64,000 bases of DNA. Origin: Halomonas beimenensis. Its GTDB lineage: Bacteria > Pseudomonadota > Gammaproteobacteria > Pseudomonadales > Halomonadaceae. The stretch lies in assembly GCF_002549795.1 (NCBI RefSeq), contig NZ_CP021435.1, positions 1,178,001-1,242,000 on the forward strand, read 5' to 3'. The notes beneath the pieces were generated by a model, which ran no database searches, had not been told where the DNA came from, and saw only the letters and a program-made list of their open reading frames with translations. Both the position numbers and the translations under genes were made by a program. Below, one piece after another: positions 34,870-42,835 of this stretch. The first letter of the stretch is position 1. Each line of letters opens with the position of its first letter.

Positions 34870-35040
34870 ATCTTTGAATCATCGAGCCTTGTTGTCAAAT
34901 CCTTTACGAATTTGGTGCGCCTCTTGGCGAGCCCGTTTCTGGGAATTTGAAATTAAAACCAATAAAAACAGAAAGATATTATCGTACTGTGTACGGCTTC
35001 GATGCCCGGGGTTGGCAAGATTAATCAACCGCGCTATGTT
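34870..35040. promoter_or_regulatory. Divergent promoter region between puuA (copy 2) and puuD
   Basis: The region is AT-rich compared with its surroundings. Towards puuD, TTGGCA (35012-35017) and TATGTT (35035-35040) stand 17 bases apart. Towards puuA, on the minus strand, TTGACA (34898-34893) is followed after 17 bases by a poor -10. AT-rich words between them (about 34945-34985) may hold PuuR sites; I cannot fix a consensus by eye. Confidence 0.5.
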
Positions 35041-35087
35041 GAGCAAAGCATAACAACCCCGTCATCACGCTTTTCGAGGAGGCTGCC

Positions 35088-35867
35088 ATGCAGACCCGAC
35101 CCCTGGTGGGGGTAATCGCCTGCCGCCGTGAGGTGGAGGGGCATCCTGCCCACATGGTCACCGACAAGTACCTGAGCGCCCTGCGCGAATACGGGCTGGA
35201 TCCGGTGATCCTGCCGGTCTGGGAAGGGAGTACGGGACGGGAGGTGGCCGGCCTGCTGGCCCGGCTGGACGGCCTGGTGCTCACCGGCAGCTATACCAAC
35301 GTGGCCCCGCATCGCTATGGCGCCGAGCGGGCCCCCGAGAACACCCGGGACGATCGCGATCGCGACGCCGCTTCGATGGCCTGGATACCCGTGGCCCTGG
35401 ACCTCGAGCTGCCCCTGCTGGGGATCTGTCGCGGCTTCCAGGAACTGAACGTGGCCTTCGGCGGCAGCCTCCACCAGGCGGTGCAGAACGTGCCGGGCCG
35501 GCTCGACCATCGCGAGCCGCCCGGTGACAAGGAGACCCAGTACGCCCCCAGCCATGACCTGGAGATCCTGCCCGGCGGTCGCCTGGCGGCGCTCTATCCC
35601 GAGCGCCATGCGCGGGTGAATTCCCTGCATCAGCAGGGCATCGACCGCCTCGGCGAGGGGCTGACCGCCGAGGCGGTGGCGCCGGATGGCCTGATCGAGG
35701 CCGTCTCGGTCACCGACGCCCCGGCCTTCACCCTGGCCGTGCAATGGCATCCCGAGTGGCGCCCGCGGCAGCACCCCCTCTACGACGCCCTCTTCACCGC
35801 CTTCGCCCAGGCCTGTGCCGCCCGCCAGGCCGATGGCGCGACCGCCTCTCGCCAGGCCCTGGCCTGA
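35088..35867 (+). CDS. puuD: Gamma-glutamyl-GABA hydrolase
   Basis: 259 residues, class I glutamine-amidotransferase fold. The nucleophile Cys114 lies in LLGICRGFQELNVAFGGSLHQ, and the His-Glu pair is His221 and Glu223 in AVQWHPEW; VNSLHQQGI is the usual substrate-side loop. It hydrolyses gamma-glutamyl-GABA to glutamate and GABA, the step that releases GABA in the Puu pathway (SpuA in Pseudomonas is a relative). The ATG at 35088 follows GAGGAGGCTGCC. It is followed after 25 bases by the aminotransferase and then the aldehyde dehydrogenase, forming a three-gene operon. Confidence 0.93.
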   Translation: MQTRPLVGVIACRREVEGHPAHMVTDKYLSALREYGLDPVILPVWEGSTGREVAGLLARLDGLVLTGSYTNVAPHRYGAERAPENTRDDRDRDAASMAWIPVALDLELPLLGICRGFQELNVAFGGSLHQAVQNVPGRLDHREPPGDKETQYAPSHDLEILPGGRLAALYPERHARVNSLHQQGIDRLGEGLTAEAVAPDGLIEAVSVTDAPAFTLAVQWHPEWRPRQHPLYDALFTAFAQACAARQADGATASRQALA

Positions 35868-35892
35868 CGTCCCGCCCCACCGGAGATCCATC

Positions 35893-37290
35893 ATGCAGAC
35901 ACAGGAATGCCAGGCCCGCGACCGTGCCCACCACCTCCACCCCTTCACCGATTTCAAGGCCCTGGGGGAGGAGGGCAGCCGGGTGATCACCCGGGCCGAG
36001 GGCGTGTACATCCACGACAGCCGGGGCCACCGCATCCTCGACGGCATGGCGGGGCTGTGGTGCGTGAACCTGGGCTACGGGCGCCAGGAACTGGTGGAGG
36101 CCGCGCGGGAGCAGCTCGAGCAACTGCCCTACTACAACACCTTCTTCAAGACCACCCATCCGCCGGCGGTGCGCCTGGCCGAGAAGCTCTGCGAGCTGGC
36201 GCCGGCGCACATGAACCACGTCTTCTTCACCGGCTCGGGCTCCGAGGCCAACGACACGGTGTTGCGCATGGTGCGCCGCTACTGGGCGCTCCAGGGCAAG
36301 CCGGGCAAGCGCTGGATCATCGGCCGCGAGAACGGCTATCACGGCTCCACGGTGGCGGGGATGAGCCTGGGCGGAATGGCGCCCATGCATGACCAGGGCG
36401 GGCCCTGCGTGCCGGAGATCGCTCACATCCGCCAGCCCTACTGGTTCGGCGAGGGGCGTGACCAGTCGCCGGAAGCCTTCGGTCGCGCCTGTGCCGAGGC
36501 CCTGGAGGCGAAGATCCTGGAGCTGGGCGAGGAGAACGTCGCGGCCTTTATCGCCGAGCCGGTGCAGGGCGCCGGCGGGGCCATCATGCCGCCGGCGAGC
36601 TACTGGCCGGCGATCAAGGCGGTGCTGGCGAAGCATGACATCCTGCTGGTGGCCGACGAGGTGATCTGCGGCTTCGGCCGTCTCGGCGAGTGGTTCGGCA
36701 GCCAGCACTTCGGCCTCGAGCCCGACCTGATGCCCATCGCCAAGGGGCTCTCCTCCGGCTACCTGCCCATCGGTGGCGTCCTCGTCGGCGACCGGGTGGC
36801 CGACACCCTGATCGAGGAGGGCGGCGAGTTCTTCCACGGCTTCACCTACTCGGGACATCCCGCCTGTGCCGCGGTGGCGCTGAAGAACCTGGAGCTGCTC
36901 GAGGCCGAGGGCGTGGTGGAACGCGTCCGCGACGACGTCGGGCCCTACCTGGCCCGCCGCTGGGCCGAGCTGGCCGACCATCCCCTGGTCGGCGAGGCTC
37001 GCTCCCTGGGCCTGATGGGGGCGCTGGAGCTGGTCGCCGACAAGGCTACCGGCAGCCGCTTCGACAAGTCGCTCGCCGCCGGCAACCTGTGCCGGGACAT
37101 CTGTTTCGACGCCGGCCTGGTGATGCGCTCGGTGGGCGATACCATGATCATCGCTCCCCCGCTGGTGATCACCCGCCAGGAGATCGACGAGCTGGTGCGC
37201 CTGGCGCGCCGGGCCCTGGACGAGACCGCCGTTCGCCTGGCCAAGCATGCGGCCACCGACGCCGCCCAACGAGAGGAGATTCGCGCATGA
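35893..37290 (+). CDS. spuC: Class III aminotransferase, SpuC-like (putrescine-pyruvate type)
   Basis: 465 residues of the PLP-dependent class III (omega) aminotransferases. The PLP lysine is Lys284 in PIAKGLSSGYLPIGG; VADEVICGFGRLGEW holds the Asp that binds the pyridine nitrogen, and FFTGSGSEANDTVLRMVRRY the phosphate-binding Ser-Gly. GMAGLWCVNLGYGRQE is typical of the SpuC / putrescine-pyruvate and beta-alanine-pyruvate branch. It would move the amino group of putrescine or GABA to pyruvate. The start is the ATG at 35893. The stop overlaps the next start as ATGA, tying it to the aldehyde dehydrogenase that would oxidise its aldehyde product. Confidence 0.88.
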   Translation: MQTQECQARDRAHHLHPFTDFKALGEEGSRVITRAEGVYIHDSRGHRILDGMAGLWCVNLGYGRQELVEAAREQLEQLPYYNTFFKTTHPPAVRLAEKLCELAPAHMNHVFFTGSGSEANDTVLRMVRRYWALQGKPGKRWIIGRENGYHGSTVAGMSLGGMAPMHDQGGPCVPEIAHIRQPYWFGEGRDQSPEAFGRACAEALEAKILELGEENVAAFIAEPVQGAGGAIMPPASYWPAIKAVLAKHDILLVADEVICGFGRLGEWFGSQHFGLEPDLMPIAKGLSSGYLPIGGVLVGDRVADTLIEEGGEFFHGFTYSGHPACAAVALKNLELLEAEGVVERVRDDVGPYLARRWAELADHPLVGEARSLGLMGALELVADKATGSRFDKSLAAGNLCRDICFDAGLVMRSVGDTMIIAPPLVITRQEIDELVRLARRALDETAVRLAKHAATDAAQREEIRA

Positions 37291-38795
37291 GCCGCGCAAG
37301 CCGCCCGACGACCCGCGCCGACTGGCAGGCGCTGGCCGCCTCGCTGACCCTCGAGACCCGTGCCTATATCGACGATGCCTTCGTCGATGCCGAGGGCGGG
37401 GCCACCCTGACCACGATCAACCCGGCCACCGGCGAGACGCTCGCCGAGGTGGCGAGCTGCGATGACGCCGACGCCGAGCGCGCGGTGGCGGTGGCCCGGG
37501 CCGCCTTCGACGGCGGCGACTGGTCGCGGCTGGCCCCGGGCCGGCGCAAGCGCACACTGCTCAGGCTGGCCGACCTGATGGAAGCGCACAAGCACGAGCT
37601 GGCGCTGCTCGACACCCTGGACATGGGCAAGCCCATCGCGAGCTCGCTGGGCGACATGGCCGGGGCCATCGCCTGCCTGCGCCACCACGCCGAGTCCATC
37701 GACAAGCTCTACGGCGAGGTGGCGCCCACCGGCGAGGACGCCCTGGGCCTGGTGCTGCGCGAGCCGCTGGGCGTGGTGGCCTCCATCGTGCCCTGGAACT
37801 TCCCGCTGATGATGACCGCCTGGAAGATCGCCCCGGCCCTGGCCGCCGGCAACAGCGTCATCCTCAAGCCCTCCGAGAAGTCGCCGCTGTCGGCGCTGCG
37901 CCTGGCGAGCCTGGCCCGGGAGGCCGGCCTGCCCCGCGGCGTCTTCCAGGTGCTGCCGGGCTACGGGCACACCGTGGGCCGCGCCCTGGCGCTGTCCATG
38001 GACGTCGACTGCCTGGCCTTCACCGGCTCCACCGGCGTGGGCAAGCAGCTGATGCAGTACGCCGGCCAGTCGAACCTCAAGCGGGTCTACCTGGAGTGCG
38101 GGGGCAAGAGCCCCAACCTGGTGTTCGCCGACTGCAAGGACCTGGACAAGGTGGCCGAGCATGCCGCCGCGGCGATCTTCCACAACCAGGGCGAGGTGTG
38201 CATCGCCGGCTCGCGGCTGCTGGTGGAGGACGCCATCCGCGAGGCCTTCGTCGAGAAGGTGCTGGCGGCCGCCGAGCGCATGCAGCCCGGCGACCCGCTG
38301 GACCCCGAGAGTTTCATGGGCGCCATGGTCGACCGGGCCCAGTACGAGCGGGTGCTGGCCTATATCCGCCAGGGCGTGGAGGAGGGCGCGGTCCTGCGCG
38401 CCGGCGGCGAGGCCACCGAGGTCGATGGCAAGGGGCTGTTCATCCCGCCGACGGTGTTCGACGGCGTCACCGAGGCCATGGCCATCGGCCGCGAGGAGAT
38501 CTTCGGCCCGGTGCTGGCGGTGTTCGGCTTCGACACCGAGGAGGAGGCGATCCGTCTCGCCAACGACAGTGACTACGGCCTGGCGGCCGGGCTGTGGAGC
38601 CAGGACATCGACCGCGTCATGCGGGTGAGCCGGCGGCTGCAGTCGGGGCAGGTGTTCGTCAACAACTGGGCGGCCATGGACCAGACGGTGCCCTTCGGCG
38701 GCGTCAAGCAGTCGGGCAACGGCCGCGACAAGTCCCACCACTCGCTGGAGGAGTACTCCGAGCTCAAGACCGTGTGGATGACGCTCGCGCCCTAG
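37287..38795 (+). CDS. puuC: Gamma-glutamyl-gamma-aminobutyraldehyde dehydrogenase
   Basis: 502 residues of the NAD(P)+-dependent aldehyde dehydrogenase superfamily, near the length of E. coli PuuC (495). Catalytic Glu270 lies in YLECGGKSPN and nucleophile Cys305 in NQGEVCIAGSR. WNFPLMMTAWKIAPALAAGN and FTGSTGVGKQLMQYA form the NAD site, and VFVNNWAAMDQTVPFGG is a PuuC/KauB-like C-terminal block. It oxidises gamma-glutamyl-gamma-aminobutyraldehyde (and probably free 4-aminobutanal) to the acid. The ATG at 37287 overlaps the aminotransferase stop and follows GAGAGGAG. A 12-bp hairpin ends the operon 20 bases downstream. Confidence 0.9.
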   Translation: MSRASRPTTRADWQALAASLTLETRAYIDDAFVDAEGGATLTTINPATGETLAEVASCDDADAERAVAVARAAFDGGDWSRLAPGRRKRTLLRLADLMEAHKHELALLDTLDMGKPIASSLGDMAGAIACLRHHAESIDKLYGEVAPTGEDALGLVLREPLGVVASIVPWNFPLMMTAWKIAPALAAGNSVILKPSEKSPLSALRLASLAREAGLPRGVFQVLPGYGHTVGRALALSMDVDCLAFTGSTGVGKQLMQYAGQSNLKRVYLECGGKSPNLVFADCKDLDKVAEHAAAAIFHNQGEVCIAGSRLLVEDAIREAFVEKVLAAAERMQPGDPLDPESFMGAMVDRAQYERVLAYIRQGVEEGAVLRAGGEATEVDGKGLFIPPTVFDGVTEAMAIGREEIFGPVLAVFGFDTEEEAIRLANDSDYGLAAGLWSQDIDRVMRVSRRLQSGQVFVNNWAAMDQTVPFGGVKQSGNGRDKSHHSLEEYSELKTVWMTLAP

Positions 38796-38814
38796 CCTCT
38801 CGCTTGACTCGACG

Positions 38815-38843
38815 ACGGCGCCCGCTCCAGCAGCGGGCGCCGT
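38815..38843. terminator. 12-bp stem terminator between puuC and the chemoreceptor gene
   Basis: ACGGCGCCCGCT (38815-38826), loop CCAGC, AGCGGGCGCCGT (38832-38843): a perfect twelve-base stem at the meeting point of two convergent genes. There is no long T-run, so it probably acts in both directions with moderate strength. Confidence 0.75.
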
Positions 38844-38860
38844 TGGTATGCGACCGGGGG

Positions 38861-40561
38861 TCAGACACAGGCCGGTGTCGATGCCCGCGGTGAGCGGGGC
38901 GGAAGACTCGGTACGGCAGGTGAGGGCTCGGCCGGACGCGCTGTCCCGTCGTGGGCCGTCACCTGGCTGCGGTGCGAGGCGTCGGGTAGCCGGAAGGCCG
39001 ACATGGCGGCCATCAGCCGCTCGGCATGCTGGCGCAGGTTGTCGGCCGCAGTGGCGCTTTCCTGCACCAGGGCAGCATTCTGCTGGGTGACTCGGTCCAT
39101 CTGGGTCACGGCGGTCCCCGCTTCCTGGACCCCTGCACGCTGCTCCATGCTGGCCTCGTTCACCGCCTGCATGAACCGGCTGACCCGGCGGATGCTGGCG
39201 ACGACCTCCTCGGCGGCCTGGTTGGCCTCCGCCGCTCGGGCGTTGCCGTGCTTGACGCGCTCCGCATTGCGATTGATCCGGTCGCTGACCTCTCGCGCCG
39301 CCGTGGCGCTGTTCTGAGCCAGGGTGCGTACCTCGGCGGCCACGACGGCGAAGCCGCGGCCGTGTTCGCCGGCACGGGCCGCCTCCACCGAGGCATTGAG
39401 CGCCAGGATATTGGTCTGGAAGGCGATGTCGTCGATGGTGGAGATGATGTCGGCGATCTCGCCGGCGCTTTCCTCCAGCTCGCGCATGGTCTGGGTCACC
39501 TGCTGGACGGCCTGGCCGCCCTGGATGGCGGTGGTCGCCGCCTCTTCGGCCTCGCGGCTGGTCCGGTCGGCGTTGTCGGCGTTCTGGGCCACCGTCGTGT
39601 TGAGCTCCTCCATGGCCGAGGCGGTCTGCGACAGCGCGCTGGCTTGCTGCTCGGTGCGTGAGGCGAGGTGGCCGTTGCCAGCCGCGATCTGCTCGCTGTT
39701 GCCGGCGACCGAATCGGCCGCGGCGCGGACCTGGGCGACGATGCCCTGCAACTGGCGAGCCATGGCGACCTGGGCGGCCATGATGCTGTGACGATCGCCG
39801 TGGCGCTGCTTCCCTTCGACGGCAAGCTCGCCGCGACCGATGGCTTCGGCGAAGGCCTTGACCTCGTGGGGCTCGGCACCCAGCTCGCGCAGCAGCTGAC
39901 GGGACAGCAAGATAGCGATCAGGCCGCCGATCAGCAGCGCGGCGAGGCACAGGCCGAGCATCAGCGCCTGGAAGCCCGAGGCGGTGTCGCGGGCACCGGC
40001 GGTGTCCCGGGCGGTCTCGGCTTCCTGATAGTCGATGAAGGCGTTGATGTCGTCGAGCCATTGAAAGAACGCCGGGCCGGCCTCGGCGAGCAGGATCCGC
40101 CGCGCAGCCTCGATGTTGCCGCGGTCACGTTCGGCGATGATGTCGCTTGCCAGTGCATCGGTCCGCTCCGCCTGGCGTTCGATGGTGGCGAGCAGGCGAT
40201 TCTCCTGCTCATTGGCGCCGTTGGCGGCGATGACCTCTCTCATGCCTTGGCTGGCGTTCCGGTAGTCGTCGACCAGGCGTCGAAAGTGAGCCTGGATGCG
40301 CTGCAATTCGTCGGGTCGGGTGACCAGCGTCAGGTCGCGTAGCAGGATGGCGCGATCGTGCACGCTGCCTCGCCAGTCGATGGCATGACGCATCTTGACG
40401 CCATTGATGTCATTGATGGTGGTGAGGTTGCGGTCGATGCGGTTGACCTGGTCGATGCCGACGGCGGTGAGCACGACGATCAGCGAGAGGACGGCGGAGA
40501 TGCCGCCGAGGAGGCGGGCGCGGATGCCGAGGCGGGCCACTCGGTCCTTGAAGATGTTCAT
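38861..40561 (-). CDS. Methyl-accepting chemotaxis protein
   Basis: 566 residues. TM1 at about 12-33 ([20 protein letters not shown]), a periplasmic four-helix-bundle sensor (about 34-190, with the Tar-like [21 protein letters not shown] start), TM2 at about 193-213 ([20 protein letters not shown]), a HAMP domain, then the cytoplasmic signalling helix pair with the hairpin tip [20 protein letters not shown] near residue 395. It should sense a small solute and control CheA. The ATG at 40561 is the M of [12 protein letters not shown]. Upstream, at 40641-40663, two TTTGTACA words form its likely control site. The sensor ligand is unknown; proximity to amine catabolism makes polyamines or amino acids reasonable guesses. 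Confidence 0.92.
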   Translation of the reverse strand: MNIFKDRVARLGIRARLLGGISAVLSLIVVLTAVGIDQVNRIDRNLTTINDINGVKMRHAIDWRGSVHDRAILLRDLTLVTRPDELQRIQAHFRRLVDDYRNASQGMREVIAANGANEQENRLLATIERQAERTDALASDIIAERDRGNIEAARRILLAEAGPAFFQWLDDINAFIDYQEAETARDTAGARDTASGFQALMLGLCLAALLIGGLIAILLSRQLLRELGAEPHEVKAFAEAIGRGELAVEGKQRHGDRHSIMAAQVAMARQLQGIVAQVRAAADSVAGNSEQIAAGNGHLASRTEQQASALSQTASAMEELNTTVAQNADNADRTSREAEEAATTAIQGGQAVQQVTQTMRELEESAGEIADIISTIDDIAFQTNILALNASVEAARAGEHGRGFAVVAAEVRTLAQNSATAAREVSDRINRNAERVKHGNARAAEANQAAEEVVASIRRVSRFMQAVNEASMEQRAGVQEAGTAVTQMDRVTQQNAALVQESATAADNLRQHAERLMAAMSAFRLPDASHRSQVTAHDGTARPAEPSPAVPSLPPRSPRASTPACV

Positions 40562-40640
40562 CGTATGGCATTCCTGTTGGGGGCGGCAGGGAGGGGGCAT
40601 GAAATGAATGGATGCTTCCCGTTCGTTAGCCCAGACTAAT

Positions 40641-40663
40641 ATTTGTACATTATTTGTACAAAT
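40641..40663. promoter_or_regulatory. Paired TTTGTACA boxes upstream of the chemoreceptor gene
   Basis: TTTGTACAT (40642-40650) and TTTGTACAA (40653-40661) repeat 11 bases apart, one helical turn. On the minus strand TTGTAC within this block, 17 bases before TAGTCT, could be the receptor promoter. The rest of the 346-base gap 40562-40907 holds only the hairpin at 40877. The same word recurs twice at 41197-41226. Confidence 0.45.
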
Positions 40664-40876
40664 AATTTTATGACGTCCAGGATTTCCCCGCCTCCTGCCT
40701 CGCCTGCGACAGGAAGGCGGGGGAACGGGAGGGTCGGGCGCACGCGCTCAGGGCGTTCGTGAAATCCTTGTACAGGAATGCTTCCGTCGCGCGCCATCTG
40801 GGGCTAGGCAAGCCCGGCTCGCGTGTCGCGGCTCATCCGCCGGCTGGCGACCTGGTCGGTGGGGAAGGGGGCGAGG

Positions 40877-40900
40877 GCCCCGACCCGGGAGGGTCGGGGC
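40877..40900 (-). terminator. Hairpin terminator after the tautomerase gene
   Basis: GCCCCGACCC (40877-40886), loop GGGA, GGGTCGGGGC (40891-40900): a perfect ten-base stem just past the end of the 4-OT gene on the minus strand. No T-run follows, so strength is uncertain. Confidence 0.6.
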
Positions 40901-40907
40901 GGCTGGT

Positions 40908-41108
40908 TCAGTCCTGGGATTGGCGACGCCGCTTCACGGATTCCCCGGCGAGGCCGAAGTCCTGGATGGCCACGTCGGAGAGCACCACCCGCACGCTCTC
41001 CGGCGTGCAGTCGATGCTCTCGACGCAGGCGGCGGTGACCTTCTCGATCAGGGCTTCCTTCTGCTCGGCAGTGCGGCCCTCGATCAGCTGGATGTTCACG
41101 ATCGGCAT
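40908..41108 (-). CDS. 4-oxalocrotonate tautomerase family protein
   Basis: 66 residues, the usual size of 4-OT subunits. After removal of Met the N-terminus is Pro1 (PIVNIQLIEGRTAEQKEALI), the catalytic general base of this superfamily, and an Arg lies at the expected position 11. The C-terminal tail (GLAGESVKRRRQSQD) is more basic than usual. Members form hexamers that move protons between keto and enol forms or detoxify halogenated acids. The start is the ATG at 41108 after GGAGAAAGCC; the in-frame extension upstream has no similarity. Its neighbours give no pathway. The upstream gap has two TTGTACAT boxes, also facing the small gene at 41259. Confidence 0.9.
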   Translation of the reverse strand: MPIVNIQLIEGRTAEQKEALIEKVTAACVESIDCTPESVRVVLSDVAIQDFGLAGESVKRRRQSQD

Positions 41109-41196
41109 GGCTTTCTCCATCATGTGGAAATATTTTCTGAGTCCATGATGGTTCCAGCTCGGGGTCGGGCTGTCAAAGCCCTCGACGTCATGAGAC

Positions 41197-41226
41197 TTGT
41201 ACATAACCGATGCAGGCATTGTACAT
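41197..41226. promoter_or_regulatory. Two TTGTACAT boxes, 22 bases apart
   Basis: TTGTACAT at 41197-41204 and 41219-41226, a spacing of two helical turns, lie in the gap between the divergent tautomerase and the gene at 41259. With the pair at 40641-40663 this makes four copies in under 600 bases. Confidence 0.45.
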
Positions 41227-41258
41227 TATGGGTTCGCCCACGAAAGGGAGCCATCCTC

Positions 41259-41438
41259 ATGCTGAGCTGGCTGAAGCGGGACCCCAGGCGACGCCTGCAG
41301 CGGGACTACGAACGCAAGCTGGAACAAGCCATGGAAGCGGCGCGTAACGGTGACATGCGCGCCAACGCGGCCCTCACCGAGCAGGCCGAGGCGATTCGGG
41401 GGGAGATCGAGCGACACCGGGCGCGAGCCAAGCGGTAA
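41259..41438 (+). CDS. Small conserved protein, DUF6435-like
   Basis: 59 residues, very charged: MLSWLKRDPRRRLQRDYERK at the start, then LEQAMEAARNGDMRANAALT and a final helix ending in AKR. The pattern of a short hydrophobic start, K/R-D-P, and two helices with A-x-R-N-G-D between matches small gammaproteobacterial proteins that I recall as DUF6435; I am not certain of the number. Its role is unknown; it is cytoplasmic and probably a helical hairpin. The ATG at 41259 follows AAAGGGAGCCATCC. The start is chosen because the longer frame upstream runs through the tautomerase gene and the TTGTACAT boxes. Confidence 0.75.
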   Translation: MLSWLKRDPRRRLQRDYERKLEQAMEAARNGDMRANAALTEQAEAIRGEIERHRARAKR

Positions 41439-41516
41439 CGACCGCGCCCCCGCCGAGGGCCGGGGCGCGGAAGCCGGACTGGCCGGCGGGACGGTCACGA
41501 TGGAGGAAGGCGTGTC

Positions 41517-42062
41517 TCAGCGGCGTCCGCCGCCGTTGCCTCCTCCATTACCGCCCCCGGCGCCACCGCCGCTGCCGCCGCCGTTGCCACCGCCGCTACC
41601 GGCAGCTCCGCCGCCATGATCGCCCCCCGCCGCGCTGGCGGCGCCGCGCTCACCGGCGCTGGCGTTGGCGTTGACGCCGCCGCCCTGCGAGGCACGGGCC
41701 TCGTCGCTGACGGTGTCGCCGTGGACCCCGACGCCGCCGCTCGTGACCGCCTCATGGGCGGTCTCGAGGCCGGGCTGGGCAGCCGCCGGCATGTCTCCAG
41801 TCTCCACGTCGGCCAGGTGGCCTTCCAGGGTCGTGGCGGCCTCGCTTTCCTCCACGGCGATCTCGTCCCCGGTGCTATCGGCCTCGGTCTCGGCTTCGGT
41901 CTCGGTCTCGGCTTCGGTCTCGATCTCGATCTCGATCTCGATCTCGGCCGGCTGGCTTTCCTCGACGGTAGGCTCGGTCGAGTCGACGTCGTCCTCCTGG
42001 GCGAAGGCCGGCAGGGCGATCAGGCTGGTGGCGAGGGCGAGAGGGATCAGTCGTAAGCGCAT
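41517..42062 (-). CDS. Exported low-complexity acidic/glycine-rich protein
   Basis: 181 residues. The signal peptide RLIPLALATSLIALPAFAQ is probably cleaved after AFA (residue 21). The mature protein is acidic, with an EIEIEIEIETEAETE tract at residues 40-62 encoded by hexamer repeats, and ends in a long Gly/Asn/Ser tail (AAGSGGGNGGGSGGGAGGG and on to GGGRR). There is no cysteine and no recognisable domain. It should be periplasmic or outer-surface and intrinsically disordered. The ATG at 42062 follows CGAGGAGACCCC on the minus strand. The repeat tract suggests that its length varies between strains. Function unknown. Confidence 0.7.
   Translation of the reverse strand: MRLRLIPLALATSLIALPAFAQEDDVDSTEPTVEESQPAEIEIEIEIETEAETETEAETEADSTGDEIAVEESEAATTLEGHLADVETGDMPAAAQPGLETAHEAVTSGGVGVHGDTVSDEARASQGGGVNANASAGERGAASAAGGDHGGGAAGSGGGNGGGSGGGAGGGNGGGNGGGRR
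41881..41946. repeat. Hexanucleotide repeat tract within the acidic exported protein
   Basis: On the plus strand four perfect CTCGAT copies (41919-41942) follow a degenerate run of CGGTCT and CGGCTT units. As the unit is six bases, copy changes keep the frame and only lengthen the Glu-Ile / Glu-Thr / Glu-Ala tract of the encoded protein. Confidence 0.75.
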
Positions 42063-42231
42063 GGGGTCTCCTCGAGTGGGGGATGATCGGCGTCGCATCC
42101 GATCTGATGCGATTGGACTAGAGTCGTGGTGCTCATCCTGGCCCAAACACGAGGCGTCGACAAAGCGTCGCCCGGCGGCGACGCCGAGCGGGAGGCCTTG
42201 TCTCGAGGCGCCGACAGTTGCCGTCGGGAAC

Positions 42232-42783
42232 TCAGAAGCTGCGCGCGGGGGTGGCGCAGCTGACCAGCCGGCAGGGGGCCTCGCCGACGTTGCGGAAGCG
42301 GTGGGGCACGTTGGTGTCGAAGTAGTAGGCCTCGCCGGGGCCGAGCACCCGGGTCTCGGCGCCGATGGTGATCTCGATCTCGCCCTCCAGCACCACGCCG
42401 GCCTCCTCGCCCTGGTGGGCGATCATCTCGCGGCCGGTGTCGGCGCCGGGGGGGTAGGTCTCGACCATGAAGTTCAGCGCCCGGCTGGCCCGGTTGCCGC
42501 CCACCAGCTTGTAGATGACGTCGCCGGCGCCCACGTCGGCCAGGTCCTCGGCGGCGTAGAACACCTGGTCGCGACTTTCCAGGTCCATGGTGAAGAAGTC
42601 GCCGACGCTCATCGGGATGGCGTCGAGGATCTTCTTCAGCGAGCTCACCGAGGGGCTCACCTTGCCCTGCTCGATGAGCGACAGGCTGGAATGGGTCACC
42701 CCGCAACGCTTGGCCAGCTCGCGCTGGGAGATGCCTCTCAGGTTACGCAGGGCGCGCAGCCGCGCGCCGACATCGTCTGCCAT
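42232..42783 (-). CDS. puuR: Putrescine-utilisation repressor PuuR (XRE-cupin)
   Basis: 183 residues, against 185 for E. coli PuuR. It aligns from end to end: the helix-turn-helix (LRNLRGISQRELAKRCGVTH, then SLSLIEQGKVSPSVSSLKKI) and the cupin (ETYPPGADTGREMIAHQGEE, GVVLEGEIEITIGAETRVLG, NVPHRFRNVG, closing in TPARSF). PuuR represses the puu genes in E. coli and is relieved by putrescine. Here it lies 3.4 kb from puuCD and far from the operon at 12697, which it may still control in trans. The ATG at 42783 is the start: 53 bases separate it from gatB, which is transcribed towards it, so some read-through is possible. Confidence 0.9.
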   Translation of the reverse strand: MADDVGARLRALRNLRGISQRELAKRCGVTHSSLSLIEQGKVSPSVSSLKKILDAIPMSVGDFFTMDLESRDQVFYAAEDLADVGAGDVIYKLVGGNRASRALNFMVETYPPGADTGREMIAHQGEEAGVVLEGEIEITIGAETRVLGPGEAYYFDTNVPHRFRNVGEAPCRLVSCATPARSF

Positions 42784-42835
42784 GGGTCGTCCTCTGAAAT
42801 CCACGGGGCGGGCCGGCAAGGCCCGCCCCCGGTGC

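Noticed and set aside
34833..34898. Longer N-terminus for the second PuuA-like ligase (TTG 34898 or ATG 34871)
   Set aside because: The upstream codons have no ribosome site and overlap a consensus TTGACA and its -10 position; the ATG at 34832 has AGGTG at proper spacing.
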